Positions 17,682 through 26,872 of a stretch of DNA of 64,000 nt are shown here, piece by piece. How positions within the stretch are numbered: the first letter of the stretch is position 1; every line of letters begins with the position of its first letter. The stretch comes from Dehalococcoidia bacterium. GTDB taxonomy: Bacteria > Chloroflexota > Dehalococcoidia > Lucifugimonadales > UBA1123. The stretch covers positions 1-64,000 of the forward strand of contig VXRN01000045.1 in assembly GCA_009838465.1 (NCBI GenBank), given 5' to 3'. The notes beneath the pieces are model-generated. The model saw only the letters and a program-made list of their open reading frames with translations. It was not told where the DNA came from and did no database searches. A program made the translations under genes and the position numbers.

Positions 17682-19238
17682 CTATCCCCCCTGCCCAATC
17701 AACTCAGATATCCGCTCCCCTATCATCATCGTCGTGACATTCGTGTTCGCCCGTATGCAGTCCGGCATGATCGAGGCGTCAACCACGCGCAGACCCTCCA
17801 GCCCATGCACCCGTCCGTGCTGGTCAACGACCGCCATCGGGTCGTCCGACGGCCCCATCTTGCACGTCGCCGAGATGTGCTGGCCCGTCGTGGCCTCGCG
17901 CATCATCCAGTTGTCCAGCGCGTCATCCGACTCAAGATCAGAGTCGAGCGGCTCGACACGCCCGGCCAGAACGTCATTGAAATCCTCATGCGCCGCCAGT
18001 TCCAGGCATTTCCGTACCCCTTCGCGCGAACGCTGTCTGTCAAACTCCTCCGCGAAGTAATTGTAATTCAGCTCCGGCTGGTCGTTGATATCATTCGAGG
18101 TCAGCCTCAGTTCGCCTGAACTCACCGCCAAGTCCAGGATTACCGACATCCGCACGCCTATCGGCTCCATCCTGTCTCCGCCCCTGTTGATCCGCTCCGT
18201 TGCGAAGTTGGTCATCGTTATCTTGATGTCGTTGCGAAGCTCCGATCCGGTCGCCGTGTACCTCAGCATTAGCTGGCTTCTCGGCTCCAGGGCCAGGCTT
18301 TCCAGGTCTATGTGCGGCTGTGTCCGCCACGTGGCCCAGACCACCGGGTGATCGCGCAGATTCTGTCCTACGCCCGGGAGTTCATGAACGACCGGGATGC
18401 CGATCTCCCGCAGGTGGTCCGCCGGACCGATCCCCGAAAGCATGAGAATCTGAGGCGAGGCAATTGCGCCCGAGCTCAGGATTACATTCTCGCCCTCCAC
18501 GACAAACTTCTCATCGCCGCTCTCCACCTCGACACCCGTCGCCCGTCCGTCTTCTACGATGACACGATGAGTAAGGCAGTCGCCCCTGACAGTAAGATTC
18601 AGCCGGTGCCTCGACATCGCCAGATAGCCAACGTTCGTGCTCCAACGTATTCCGTTCGGATTGTTGAACGGAGTCGGCCCGATTCCGGTAACGTCAGGGT
18701 GATTCTGGTCGGGCCCGTCCGGGTGTCCAGCGGCCTTGACCGCGTTGTAGAACGCGGCCTGTGCGGCTGGCCAAGTCTCCCGTCCGAAACGACGCGCGAT
18801 TATCGGTCCCTCCGTCCCGTGAAAGTCACCTCCGAAGTCCGTGTCCGTCTCCAGCCTGCGGAAGCAAGGCAGCACCTTCTCGTAACTCCACTCGTCATTG
18901 CCGAGCGAGGCCCAGGCGTCGTAGTCCTCCGGCATCCCACGCAGGAACACTTGCCCATTGATCGCGCTCGACCCGCCGGTGACCTTGCCCCTCGGCACCA
19001 TCATCGGCTCCGCCAGTTCTGTGGGCTTTCCCCAGAACTGCCAGTTGTGATCGCTCGTCATAACGTCCATGCCGGTCGCATACCCGTGCCTCACCTCTTC
19101 CGGCAGATTGTCAATCTCCGAGCCGTAGTCCGGCCCCGCCTCCAGCAGTAAGACCGACGTATTCGGGTCTTCCGAAAGCCTCGTTGCCAGTATAGATCCC
19201 GCCGATCCCGCGCCTACGATGATATAGTCGTACTTCAT
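17682..19238 (-). CDS. GMC-family FAD oxidoreductase (choline dehydrogenase-like)
   Basis: The 518-residue protein begins MKYDYIIVGAGSAGS, the FAD-binding beta-alpha-beta fold. It has the two GMC signatures (GKVTGGSSAINGQVFLRG near residue 80 and GAIASPQILMLSGIGP near 250) and a C-terminal catalytic histidine region (GQHISATCKMG). GMC enzymes oxidise primary or secondary alcohols to carbonyls; the natural substrate is not identifiable. The start is ATG 19238 with GGAGG 8 bases upstream. An open frame extends 24 codons further but has no SD and would break the family N-terminus. Confidence 0.93.
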   Translation of the reverse strand: MKYDYIIVGAGSAGSILATRLSEDPNTSVLLLEAGPDYGSEIDNLPEEVRHGYATGMDVMTSDHNWQFWGKPTELAEPMMVPRGKVTGGSSAINGQVFLRGMPEDYDAWASLGNDEWSYEKVLPCFRRLETDTDFGGDFHGTEGPIIARRFGRETWPAAQAAFYNAVKAAGHPDGPDQNHPDVTGIGPTPFNNPNGIRWSTNVGYLAMSRHRLNLTVRGDCLTHRVIVEDGRATGVEVESGDEKFVVEGENVILSSGAIASPQILMLSGIGPADHLREIGIPVVHELPGVGQNLRDHPVVWATWRTQPHIDLESLALEPRSQLMLRYTATGSELRNDIKITMTNFATERINRGGDRMEPIGVRMSVILDLAVSSGELRLTSNDINDQPELNYNYFAEEFDRQRSREGVRKCLELAAHEDFNDVLAGRVEPLDSDLESDDALDNWMMREATTGQHISATCKMGPSDDPMAVVDQHGRVHGLEGLRVVDASIMPDCIRANTNVTTMMIGERISELIGQGG

Positions 19239-19281
19239 AGTGACAGCCTCCATATCCGGTAATCTGAACCTGATTTGGCGA

Positions 19282-19310
19282 ATCCTATATCCGCAGACCA
19301 GATTCGTCAA
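19282..19310 (-). promoter_or_regulatory. Promoter of the GMC oxidoreductase gene
   Basis: On the minus strand TTGACG (19310-19305) is followed after exactly 17 bp by TAGGAT (19287-19282). The inferred start site gives a leader of about 35-40 nt before the ATG at 19238. Confidence 0.6.
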
Positions 19311-19385
19311 TGATGTTTCAGGATTGACCTCGCATTTCCCGAAGTCGCTCTCAGTTTCTTATATAACCACACAACCACGCCAATA

Positions 19386-19590
19386 TATGCTACAATCTGG
19401 GCATGAAACCAGAACATATATATAAACTAGGTATTATACAAGGCCATTGAAAGTGCGGAAGTTTTTCTCACGTAGCTTTAACGCTGGGAAAACTCTGGGC
19501 AACTCTGGATAAAACTGACACCAGCTCGCTACCAGTGCCACCCTGCTAAACGCCCAGCGTCCACCCAGCGCATTATAAACCAGAATATAT
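19386..19590 (+). repeat. Phased-array element, copy A (205 bp)
   Basis: The element begins with TATGCTACAAT (19386-19396). After about 75 bp comes a left arm with CTGG at 19484, 19495 and 19505 and CTGA at 19515 (spacings 11, 10, 10). A right arm follows with CCAG at 19521, 19532, 19554 and 19565 and CCTG at 19542 (spacings 10-12). It ends with TATAAACCAGAATATAT (19574-19590). ACGCTGGG (19481) is also an exact inverted repeat of CCCAGCGT (19553). The outer parts match copy B at 63322-63527 base for base over long stretches, while the middle differs. It lies between divergent GMC and dehydratase genes. No known family is recognised. Confidence 0.8.
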
Positions 19591-19626
19591 CACACCTTCG
19601 ACATAACCCAGAACACGGAGCGACCA

Positions 19627-21645
19627 ATGACCACCACCCGCATCAGCCCCGACCACGACACGCGCGAACTGACCACCGACGACGTCTTGGGCGGAGGCGC
19701 TCCACAGATACTCACCCACGCAAGCGGCCCCGCCGGAACGCTTCCCTTCACTGAGGACTTCCTCGTCAATGGCGCGAGCGGCGACCACTTTGGCATGACC
19801 CAGAACGCCGGCATGGGCTGGAACCCGGTCGAGCTTCTCAGAAAGCAGTTCGTCATCCTCTCCACCGCCGGCGGGCTGCGTAACCCCGACGGCTCTCCCG
19901 TCGCCCTCGGACTCCACACCGGCCACTTCGAGCTTTCCACCATGGTTCAGGCCGCCGCCCTCGAACTGCGCGAGCAGGGCGCGATTCCCTTCGCCCTCTT
20001 CTGCTCCGACCCCTGCGACGGGCGCACCCAGGGAACGACCGGCATGCTCGACTCGCTGCCATATCGCAACGACGCCGCCCAGGTCTTCAGGCGACAGGCT
20101 CGTTCGCTGCCCACCTCGCGCGGCGTCATGGGCGTCGCGTCCTGCGACAAGGGCCTGCCAGCAATGATGATGGCCGTCGCCGGAATGCGCGACACGCCGG
20201 TAGTGGTCGTACCCGGCGGCGTCACCCTCGCCCCCGAACACGGCGAGGACACCGGGATGATCCAGTCCATCGGCGCGCGTTTCGCCCAGGGCGAGGTTAC
20301 CCTCGAATACGCTCAGGACGTCGGATGCCGCGCCTGCGCCTCCCCCGGCGGCGGATGCCAGTTCCTCGGCACCGCCGGCACATCGCAGGTCGTCGCAGAG
20401 AGCTTGGGACTCGCCATAACCCACGGCGCGCTATCGCCCTCCGGCACCGGAGCCTGGCTGGACATAGCGCGTCGCTCAGCCCGTGCGCTGGTTATGTCCG
20501 AAAAGCGCGGCGTAACTTCACATGACATATTGACGGACGCTGCGTTCCAGAACGCGATGGTCGTCCACGCCGCCTGCGGAGGCTCCACCAACCTGCTGCT
20601 CCACACCCCAGCCATAGCGCACGCCGCCGGACGCACCCGCATGGGGGTAGATGACTGGAACCGGATTAACAAGGAGACTCCCCGCATAGTGGACGTGCTG
20701 CCAAACGGCCCGACCGGATACCCCACTTCCGTCCTGTATGCGTCGGGTGGAGTGCCGGAGGTGATGCTCCACCTGCGCCGCATGGGACTCCTCGATACTT
20801 CCGTCCTCACCGTCACCGGCCAGACTCTCGAAGAAAATCTGGACTGGTGGGAGGACTCCGAGCGCCGACAGGATGTCCGTCACTACCTGCGAAACGAGAC
20901 CCGCGTTGACCCCGACAACGTGATTATGACGCCGGACAAAGCGAAGGCGAACGGACTGACCAGTACGGTCTGCTTCCCCGCCGGAAATCTCGCGCCCGAA
21001 GGTTCTGTAATCAAGAGCACTGCGATAGACCCGACCGTCGTTGACGAAGACGGCGTGTATCGCAACACAGGCCCCGCTAGGGTATTCCGCTCCGAGAGGG
21101 CCGCCATAACCGCCATCAAGAGCCGCGACGACGATGAGAAGATAAAGGCCGGCGACATCATGGTCCTAACCTGTGGCGGGCCCCTCGGCACCGGCATGGA
21201 AGAGGTCTATCAGATAACCGCCGCGCTCAAGCACCTGTCCTACGGCAAGAATGTCGCTCTCATCACCGACGCCCGCTTTTCCGGCGTCTCCACAGGCGCC
21301 TGCATCGGACACGTCGGCCCGGAAGCCCTAGCGGGCGGTCCAATAGGCAAGGTCAGGGAAGGCGACGTGATAGAAATCGTCGTGGACCGCAACACCCTGG
21401 AGGGCACAATCAACCTGGTCGGCCATGACGACAACAACCTTGGCTCAGACTGGGGAGTTGCCCAACTGGACTCCCGTCCGGACCCGGACGACCTGGAACC
21501 GCACCCCAGTCTGCCGGATGACTCCAGGCTCTGGGCGGCGCTTCAGCACGCTTCGGGTGGGACCTGGGGAGGCTGCGTCTTCGACGTCGACACCATCGTC
21601 GAGACCATCGAAGCCGGAATGAAAGCGCTCGGCAGAACGGAGTAG
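19627..21645 (+). CDS. YjhG/YagF-type D-xylonate dehydratase (IlvD/EDD family)
   Basis: The 672-residue protein belongs to the IlvD/EDD dehydratases with an iron-sulfur cluster and matches the longer YjhG/YagF branch (E. coli YjhG is about 655 residues). Cysteine motifs include PCDGRTQGT (Cys130), SCDKG (Cys173), a [11 protein letters not shown] insertion and ACGGSTN (Cys317). The predicted reaction removes water from a sugar acid such as D-xylonate, giving a 2-keto-3-deoxy acid, the second step of oxidative pentose breakdown. The ATG at 19627 has SD ACGGAG. No other pentose-pathway gene is adjacent except possibly the downstream CoA-transferase subunit. Confidence 0.9.
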   Translation: MTTTRISPDHDTRELTTDDVLGGGAPQILTHASGPAGTLPFTEDFLVNGASGDHFGMTQNAGMGWNPVELLRKQFVILSTAGGLRNPDGSPVALGLHTGHFELSTMVQAAALELREQGAIPFALFCSDPCDGRTQGTTGMLDSLPYRNDAAQVFRRQARSLPTSRGVMGVASCDKGLPAMMMAVAGMRDTPVVVVPGGVTLAPEHGEDTGMIQSIGARFAQGEVTLEYAQDVGCRACASPGGGCQFLGTAGTSQVVAESLGLAITHGALSPSGTGAWLDIARRSARALVMSEKRGVTSHDILTDAAFQNAMVVHAACGGSTNLLLHTPAIAHAAGRTRMGVDDWNRINKETPRIVDVLPNGPTGYPTSVLYASGGVPEVMLHLRRMGLLDTSVLTVTGQTLEENLDWWEDSERRQDVRHYLRNETRVDPDNVIMTPDKAKANGLTSTVCFPAGNLAPEGSVIKSTAIDPTVVDEDGVYRNTGPARVFRSERAAITAIKSRDDDEKIKAGDIMVLTCGGPLGTGMEEVYQITAALKHLSYGKNVALITDARFSGVSTGACIGHVGPEALAGGPIGKVREGDVIEIVVDRNTLEGTINLVGHDDNNLGSDWGVAQLDSRPDPDDLEPHPSLPDDSRLWAALQHASGGTWGGCVFDVDTIVETIEAGMKALGRTE

Positions 21646-21732
21646 CTTAGAGACGATTGCAAATCCCCTATCCCTCAATGGGCTTACACGGGTACGCAAA
21701 TATGCAGTCAGCTATGACAGCCAATCAACAAA

Positions 21733-21770
21733 CCCCCTCTCCCTGAGGGAGAGGGCTGGGGTGAGGGTGA
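21733..21770 (+). repeat. REP-like palindrome, copy 3 (CCCTCTCCC type)
   Basis: CCCTCTCCC (21735-21743) pairs with GGGAGAGGG (21747-21755) around TGA, followed by the tail CTGGGGTGAGGGTGAA, analogous to copies 1 and 2. It lies between the dehydratase and the CoA-transferase gene and could fold in the transcript. Confidence 0.85.
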
Positions 21771-21835
21771 ACTACGGTACAGCCATTCTCCGAATACAGC
21801 ATTCCACTGAAACAAAAATTGACCCGAGGACACCA

Positions 21836-22501
21836 ATGGAAAAAGAGAGACTCGACCGCGAAATCATAGCTATGCGCGTCGCCCGCGAACTCCAGGATAG
21901 CGACATCGTGAACTTGGGCATAGGCATACCAACGCTGTGTTCCCAATTCATCCCTGAGGGACGCAGCGTCACCTACCACAGCGAGAGCGGCGTACTCGGA
22001 TACGGCCCGATGGCCGAGCCCGGTGAGGAGGACGTTGACCTCATCAACGCGGGCGGCCAGTTCCTCGCACTCAACCCGGGCATGTCCTTCTTCAACTCCG
22101 TCGAGGGATTCGCCATGATTCGCGGCGGCCACATAGACGTGGCGGTGCTGGGCGCGATGCAGGTATCCGAACGCGGCGACCTCGCCAACTGGATGCTGCC
22201 CCAGCGCGGCATCGGAAACGTCGGCGGTGCGATGGACCTCGCCGCCGGAGCACGCAGAATCATCGTCGCCATGGAACACACCGACCGCTCCGGCAGCCCC
22301 AAGATAGTGCGCGAGTGTTCCTTCCCTCTCACCGCCCCGCGATGCGTCAGCCTGATAGTGACCGACATAGCCGTGATGTCAGTGGAAGAGGTCGGTCTTA
22401 CCCTCACCGAGGTCGCTCCGGGCTGGACCGCAGACGACGTTCAGGAACTCACTGAGCCGAGCCTGACAGTCTCCCCAGACCTGCGGGACATGGGGTTGTG
22501 A
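21836..22501 (+). CDS. 3-oxoacid CoA-transferase, subunit B (orphan)
   Basis: The 221-residue protein matches the beta subunit of family I CoA-transferases (SCOT/AtoA type): an early VNLGIGIPT and the catalytic glutamate motif HSESGVLGYGP, with a C-terminal VGLTLTEVAPGWTADDVQELT. The enzyme transfers CoA between succinyl-CoA and a 3-oxoacid and normally needs an alpha subunit. No alpha-subunit gene is found on either side. The ATG at 21836 follows the SD CGAGGA; in-frame codons upstream run into the palindromic repeat, so they are not used. Confidence 0.88.
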   Translation: MEKERLDREIIAMRVARELQDSDIVNLGIGIPTLCSQFIPEGRSVTYHSESGVLGYGPMAEPGEEDVDLINAGGQFLALNPGMSFFNSVEGFAMIRGGHIDVAVLGAMQVSERGDLANWMLPQRGIGNVGGAMDLAAGARRIIVAMEHTDRSGSPKIVRECSFPLTAPRCVSLIVTDIAVMSVEEVGLTLTEVAPGWTADDVQELTEPSLTVSPDLRDMGL

Positions 22502-22526
22502 CCACCTGGCGACCCAGTACGGCCAG

Positions 22527-25500
22527 CTATGCCCAGACTATCTCGAAAGTCGAGCCCATGTCGGTCTTCTGTACCTGTATCCGCGTGTCGAACGCTTCCT
22601 TGATGCCCTCGACATGCGTAATGACGACTATCTTGTCGAAGTCGTCCTGAATGGACTGGATAGCCTCGATAAGTCGTTCCTGCCCGGATGCGTCCTGAGA
22701 GCCGAAGCCCTCGTCGATGAATAGTATGGGCAGGGGCGCGCCTGAGCGTCTAGCCAGCAATCGGGAAAGCGCGATTCGTAGAGCGAAGTTGATCCTGAAC
22801 GCCTCGCCCCCGCTGAATGTCTCATATGCCCGCGTTCCCATCTCGTCCGATATATCTATGCTCAACTCTTCGGCGCGTGCGTCCGAGCCTGAGATTCGAC
22901 GCCCCTCACTGAGCTGGAGCTTCAGCGACATCCGATTGTCGGTAAGTCGTCCCAGAAGGTCGTTGGCGTCATTCTCGATCTGGGGCAGAGCGTCCTCTAT
23001 GATCAGCGCCTGGATACCGTTCCGCCCGAAGGCGATAGACAGATCTTCGTACAACCCACGCTCTCTGATCAGTTCATCCCGCTTCTTTCCGAGTTCGGCG
23101 GCCTCCCGCGCCATTCGATCGCTCCGTTCCACGGCCTCCCTGACCACGCCAAGGCGGACTTTCGCGGCGTTCGTCTGACTCTCAAGGTCGCCGAACTTCA
23201 GGCGGATTTGGCTAAGGTTAGCGCGCGCTTCCGGTAGCTGTTCTACATCACTGGCGAGCGTCTCGCGCCGCGTGGCAAGTTCCGATACTTCTGATTCACG
23301 ATTCCGCGCGTCGGCCTCCGTCTGTTTCAGTTGGTCCCTGTCCCACTCTACCTGTTCCAGTGCAGCGTCCAACTGCTGCCGCAGCTTGTCGAAGACTATG
23401 AGGTCCATGATCCTTTCACGAACTGCATCGTGGCGGGCCGTATTATAGCCCAGTTCACCTATTTCCACTTCCAGCTTCCTCACCTGGACACGAGCTTCGT
23501 TGGAGAAGTCTCCTGTTTCCAGTGCCGAGACTATCGGGGCCAACTGGGCCTGTGCAGGCTCTATCCCGTCCCGTGCTTCAACCGCGACGCTCATCCTCTG
23601 TCTGACTTCTCGCTCCGCCTCGTCCACGTCCCTCCTGAGTTCGTCCAGGTCCTGTTGAGATGCTCTGATGTCGTCCGTAATCCTGCGATGGTCCTTGGCA
23701 AGCTCGTCCAGGTCACGAGGGTCGAAGTCTATGCTGTCCAACAACTCTCTCATCTGGTCTGCGACTCTGCGATCCTCCGGCAAGAATGTACCGTCTTTGA
23801 GAATCCGCTTGAGGTCTGTAATCTCAGACTCCAGGCTCTTAGATCTGTTTCTAGCGGACTCCGCTTCCTCGATTCTCGCGCTTAGCTGCCCTTGCTTGGT
23901 TTGAAGCTGACGCGACTCGGACTGGTATTCCGCGTTCATCTGAGAGATGGATCGGGCGAGAGGCTCGCGCTCCCGTGTGAGGGCGGAGATTTCGCTTTCG
24001 TTCTCCTGGAACTCCGTCTTGCTCCGCATACCGATCTCTTCATACTCGATTCTCAGATGCTCCCGTCCGTCGCTGTCGAGTTCCTGACCGCACAGTGGGC
24101 ACTCCAAGTCGCCACTTTCCAGCAGATCGAACTTCTGGCGAGTATCCTTCATCGTCTCACGCAACCGATCATTGTCCCCTTCGAGAACGATAACCCGCTC
24201 GTCAATTGAGCTCGCTTGCTGTCTGGCATCCTCGATTCGGCCTGCGAGCGACTCCAACCTCACTGTCTCCGCGTTCAGCGTCGCCCTCTCCTCCAGTAGT
24301 CCGGGCAGAAGCTCTGAGCGGGGACGAATCTCCTTGTCGAGCGTCGAAGTCAGACTTTCCAGTTCTGCCTCCAGCCGGCTCTTTTCGCGGAAGATTTTTG
24401 TTTCCAAGTCCAGCATCTGTTCGCGCATCGCTTCGTACTCCGCGCGATAGCCCTCCATCTGCTCCAGCTTGTGCCTGGCCTGCTTCTCCTTGAGACTAAA
24501 CTCTTCGATGCGCGCCTGGAATTCGTCTATCTTCTCCCGCCTGGGGCGCAGTTCTGTCAACAACTCTTCGAGCTTCGGTATGATGCTTGCCGCAGCTCGC
24601 ATAGACTCGATCAATTTAGTCAACTGATCGCGCTGCGTTATGAGACGCTCCCTTTCGACGGCAATATCCTGGCGGTGCGCCGCGACCAGAAGCTCGATCT
24701 CGTTCTTGGAGTTGAGAGCGCGATCCAGCCTCTCGTCCTCTTCCTGGAAGGCTGTCAGTTCCGATTTTCCTCTCTCTATTTCACGGCGTCTCAGGATCAG
24801 CGCCTCGGCCTCGATTACCCTCTCGCGGTATCGTTCTATCCTTCCGGCTGCTTCCTGCAACATCTTCTCAGCCTGGGGAAGCCGGACGGTCAATTCACCG
24901 AGTTCCTTACTCTTGTTCTCCAGTCCGGTGACGAGTCTGCTCCCATCCTCCAGCAACTTGCGTGTCTCCGAAAGCCGGGGTTCCAGGTCTGCTATCTCAC
25001 GCGCCACCTCATAGAGTGTCTCCTCAAGTGTCGCCTTTTGTTCAGCCTCGCGCTCTCGAATCTCGATGTCCGCTTCCAGTTTCTGCGTCTCAAGACGCAG
25101 TTCGCCCACCTTGTCTCTGGCGCGCTTCTCTAGGGCGTCGTAGTAAGAGAGGTCGAGTACCTCGGCAAGGATACGCTTGCGGTCTGAGGGCTTGGATGTG
25201 GTGAACCTGTCAGCGTCACCCTGACGCAGGAACGCCGTATTAACGAAAGTCTCGTGGTCCATCCGTATTCGTTCGGTAATGAGATGTTCTGTGTCCCTGA
25301 CCGTATTCCCTGTAATCGCCCGCCACTCTCCGTCGCTATTGCGGATGAAGAACTCAAGCCCGGTTCGTCCCTGCGACCTGCCTCTGGCGCGACGGCGGGC
25401 CACTCTATACCGCTCCCCTGACGACTCAAATTCCAGTTCGACCAGCATGTCGCTCTGGCCTTTATGGATCAGATCGTCGTGATTGCGGTCTCCCAGTCGT

Positions 25501-25661
25501 GAACTCCCCCATAGGGCAAATGTGATTGCGTCCAGCAGCGCGCTCTTGCCGTGTCCGTTGTCGCCGCAAAGACAGGCCAGATGAACACTCTCCAGATCAA
25601 GCGTTGGAGTGTTGTCCCTGTAACACAGAAAGTTCTTGACAGTCAGCTTTAATGGAATCAT
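22527..25661 (-). CDS. sbcC: SbcC/Rad50-like SMC ATPase
   Basis: The 1044-residue protein has the SbcC layout: an N-terminal ATPase lobe with Walker A GDNGHGKS (33-40), long coiled coils broken by a zinc hook CPLC (Cys521, Cys524) near the middle, and a C-terminal lobe with the signature TFSGGEAFRINFALR and Walker B LPILFIDEGFG. SbcC works with the nuclease SbcD (Mre11) to open DNA ends and hairpins. No sbcD lies next to it, although the two are usually neighbours. The ATG at 25661 has SD AAGGTGAT. It is convergent with the CoA-transferase gene and divergent from the NHL gene. Confidence 0.95.
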   Translation of the reverse strand: MIPLKLTVKNFLCYRDNTPTLDLESVHLACLCGDNGHGKSALLDAITFALWGSSRLGDRNHDDLIHKGQSDMLVELEFESSGERYRVARRRARGRSQGRTGLEFFIRNSDGEWRAITGNTVRDTEHLITERIRMDHETFVNTAFLRQGDADRFTTSKPSDRKRILAEVLDLSYYDALEKRARDKVGELRLETQKLEADIEIREREAEQKATLEETLYEVAREIADLEPRLSETRKLLEDGSRLVTGLENKSKELGELTVRLPQAEKMLQEAAGRIERYRERVIEAEALILRRREIERGKSELTAFQEEDERLDRALNSKNEIELLVAAHRQDIAVERERLITQRDQLTKLIESMRAAASIIPKLEELLTELRPRREKIDEFQARIEEFSLKEKQARHKLEQMEGYRAEYEAMREQMLDLETKIFREKSRLEAELESLTSTLDKEIRPRSELLPGLLEERATLNAETVRLESLAGRIEDARQQASSIDERVIVLEGDNDRLRETMKDTRQKFDLLESGDLECPLCGQELDSDGREHLRIEYEEIGMRSKTEFQENESEISALTREREPLARSISQMNAEYQSESRQLQTKQGQLSARIEEAESARNRSKSLESEITDLKRILKDGTFLPEDRRVADQMRELLDSIDFDPRDLDELAKDHRRITDDIRASQQDLDELRRDVDEAEREVRQRMSVAVEARDGIEPAQAQLAPIVSALETGDFSNEARVQVRKLEVEIGELGYNTARHDAVRERIMDLIVFDKLRQQLDAALEQVEWDRDQLKQTEADARNRESEVSELATRRETLASDVEQLPEARANLSQIRLKFGDLESQTNAAKVRLGVVREAVERSDRMAREAAELGKKRDELIRERGLYEDLSIAFGRNGIQALIIEDALPQIENDANDLLGRLTDNRMSLKLQLSEGRRISGSDARAEELSIDISDEMGTRAYETFSGGEAFRINFALRIALSRLLARRSGAPLPILFIDEGFGSQDASGQERLIEAIQSIQDDFDKIVVITHVEGIKEAFDTRIQVQKTDMGSTFEIVWA

Positions 25662-25815
25662 GTGATATCACCTTTAATGTTGCCACTCTCATTTTATTCC
25701 ACTGCCGATTAGCACGCCAGACTGTGGCGTCATTTGACCTACCGACTTTCATCGTGTACAACCTCATTAACCACAATCTCTTGAACTTCAACAATCGTCA
25801 TGGGAGGAAAAGAAC

Positions 25816-26841
25816 ATGACCACCACGCACGAAGAGAATTGGGAATATGGATTACGTTCCGAGGGACATGAAGGCGGCACGGAGGGCCCGGTAGTCCTCG
25901 GTGAGGGTGAATTCAGGTACGAGGTCTCCGGCAAAGACTGGGGCAATCTCCCCGAGGGATGGACGTACAAAGAGGCCACCTCGGTGGACGTGGATCCCAA
26001 CGACCGTGTCTATGTATTCAATCGCGGTACCTGCCCTATGATCATCTTCGACTCCGAAGGCAACATCGTGGATACCTGGGGCGAGGGTGTCTTCGCCAAC
26101 CCGCACGCCGTAACCATCGCGCCCGACGGCAACGTCTTCTGCGTGGACAACGGCGACAGCACCATCCGCAAGTTCACCGCCGACGGTAAGCTGCTGATGA
26201 CACTCGGTGTCGCGCACGAGCCTGCTCCCAAGATGAGCGGCAAGCCTTTCAACCGACCCGCTCATGTCGCTATAGACAAGCGAAACGGCGAATTCTACGT
26301 GGCCGACGGCTACTCCAACGCCCGCGTACACAAGTATTCACCGGACGGAGACTACCTCTTCTCCTGGGGCGAGTCAGGTACCGACGAGGGCGCGTTTAAC
26401 ATCGTCCACAACATCACTACCGACTCGGACGGCTGGGTTTACGTCGCAGACCGTGAGAATCACCGCATCCAGATATTCGACGACAAGGGAAAGTTCGAGA
26501 CCCAGTGGGTAAACCTGTCCCGTGCTGCCACGATCTGCATAGACGACGGTACGGGAGAGGAACTGGTTTACATCGGAGAATACTTCGCCGGCATAGCGAC
26601 CAACGATATCGGAATGGACCTCGGCCCGCGCGTTACGATTATGAACAAGAAGGGCGAAGTTCTGGCCCGAGTCGGACGCGAAAGCTACGGCGATCAGAGT
26701 GGACGATTCTACTCACCGCACGGCATTGCGGTGGACTCACGCGGCGACATCTACGTCGCCGAAGTCTCCTGGAGTGATTATGGCAGCAAGATGGAGCCCC
26801 AGCGCGAACTGCGCTCCATGCAGAAGCTGGTAAAAGTATAA
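25816..26841 (+). CDS. NHL-repeat six-bladed beta-propeller protein
   Basis: The 341-residue protein consists of NHL repeats: recurring units with NPHAVTIAPDGNVFCVDNG, RPAHVAIDKRNGEFYVADGYSN, IVHNITTDSDGWVYVADREN and SPHGIAVDSRGDIYVAE. Such propellers are binding scaffolds or, as in peptidyl-alpha-hydroxyglycine lyase, catalytic. No signal peptide is visible, so it is probably cytoplasmic. The ATG at 25816 has GGAGG eight bases upstream. It may be cotranscribed with the aminopeptidase 31 bp downstream. Confidence 0.88.
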   Translation: MTTTHEENWEYGLRSEGHEGGTEGPVVLGEGEFRYEVSGKDWGNLPEGWTYKEATSVDVDPNDRVYVFNRGTCPMIIFDSEGNIVDTWGEGVFANPHAVTIAPDGNVFCVDNGDSTIRKFTADGKLLMTLGVAHEPAPKMSGKPFNRPAHVAIDKRNGEFYVADGYSNARVHKYSPDGDYLFSWGESGTDEGAFNIVHNITTDSDGWVYVADRENHRIQIFDDKGKFETQWVNLSRAATICIDDGTGEELVYIGEYFAGIATNDIGMDLGPRVTIMNKKGEVLARVGRESYGDQSGRFYSPHGIAVDSRGDIYVAEVSWSDYGSKMEPQRELRSMQKLVKV

Positions 26842-26872
26842 GCAAGACTGTAAGGGCTCGGAGGCACAGCCA

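Larger units (their letters stand above)
19239..19626. other. 388-bp divergent intergenic region
   Basis: The stretch holds the minus-strand promoter of the GMC gene (19282-19310) and copy A of the phased-array element (19386-19590). The last 36 bp are the leader of the xylonate-type dehydratase gene with SD ACGGAG. No coding frame of note is seen. Confidence 0.8.
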
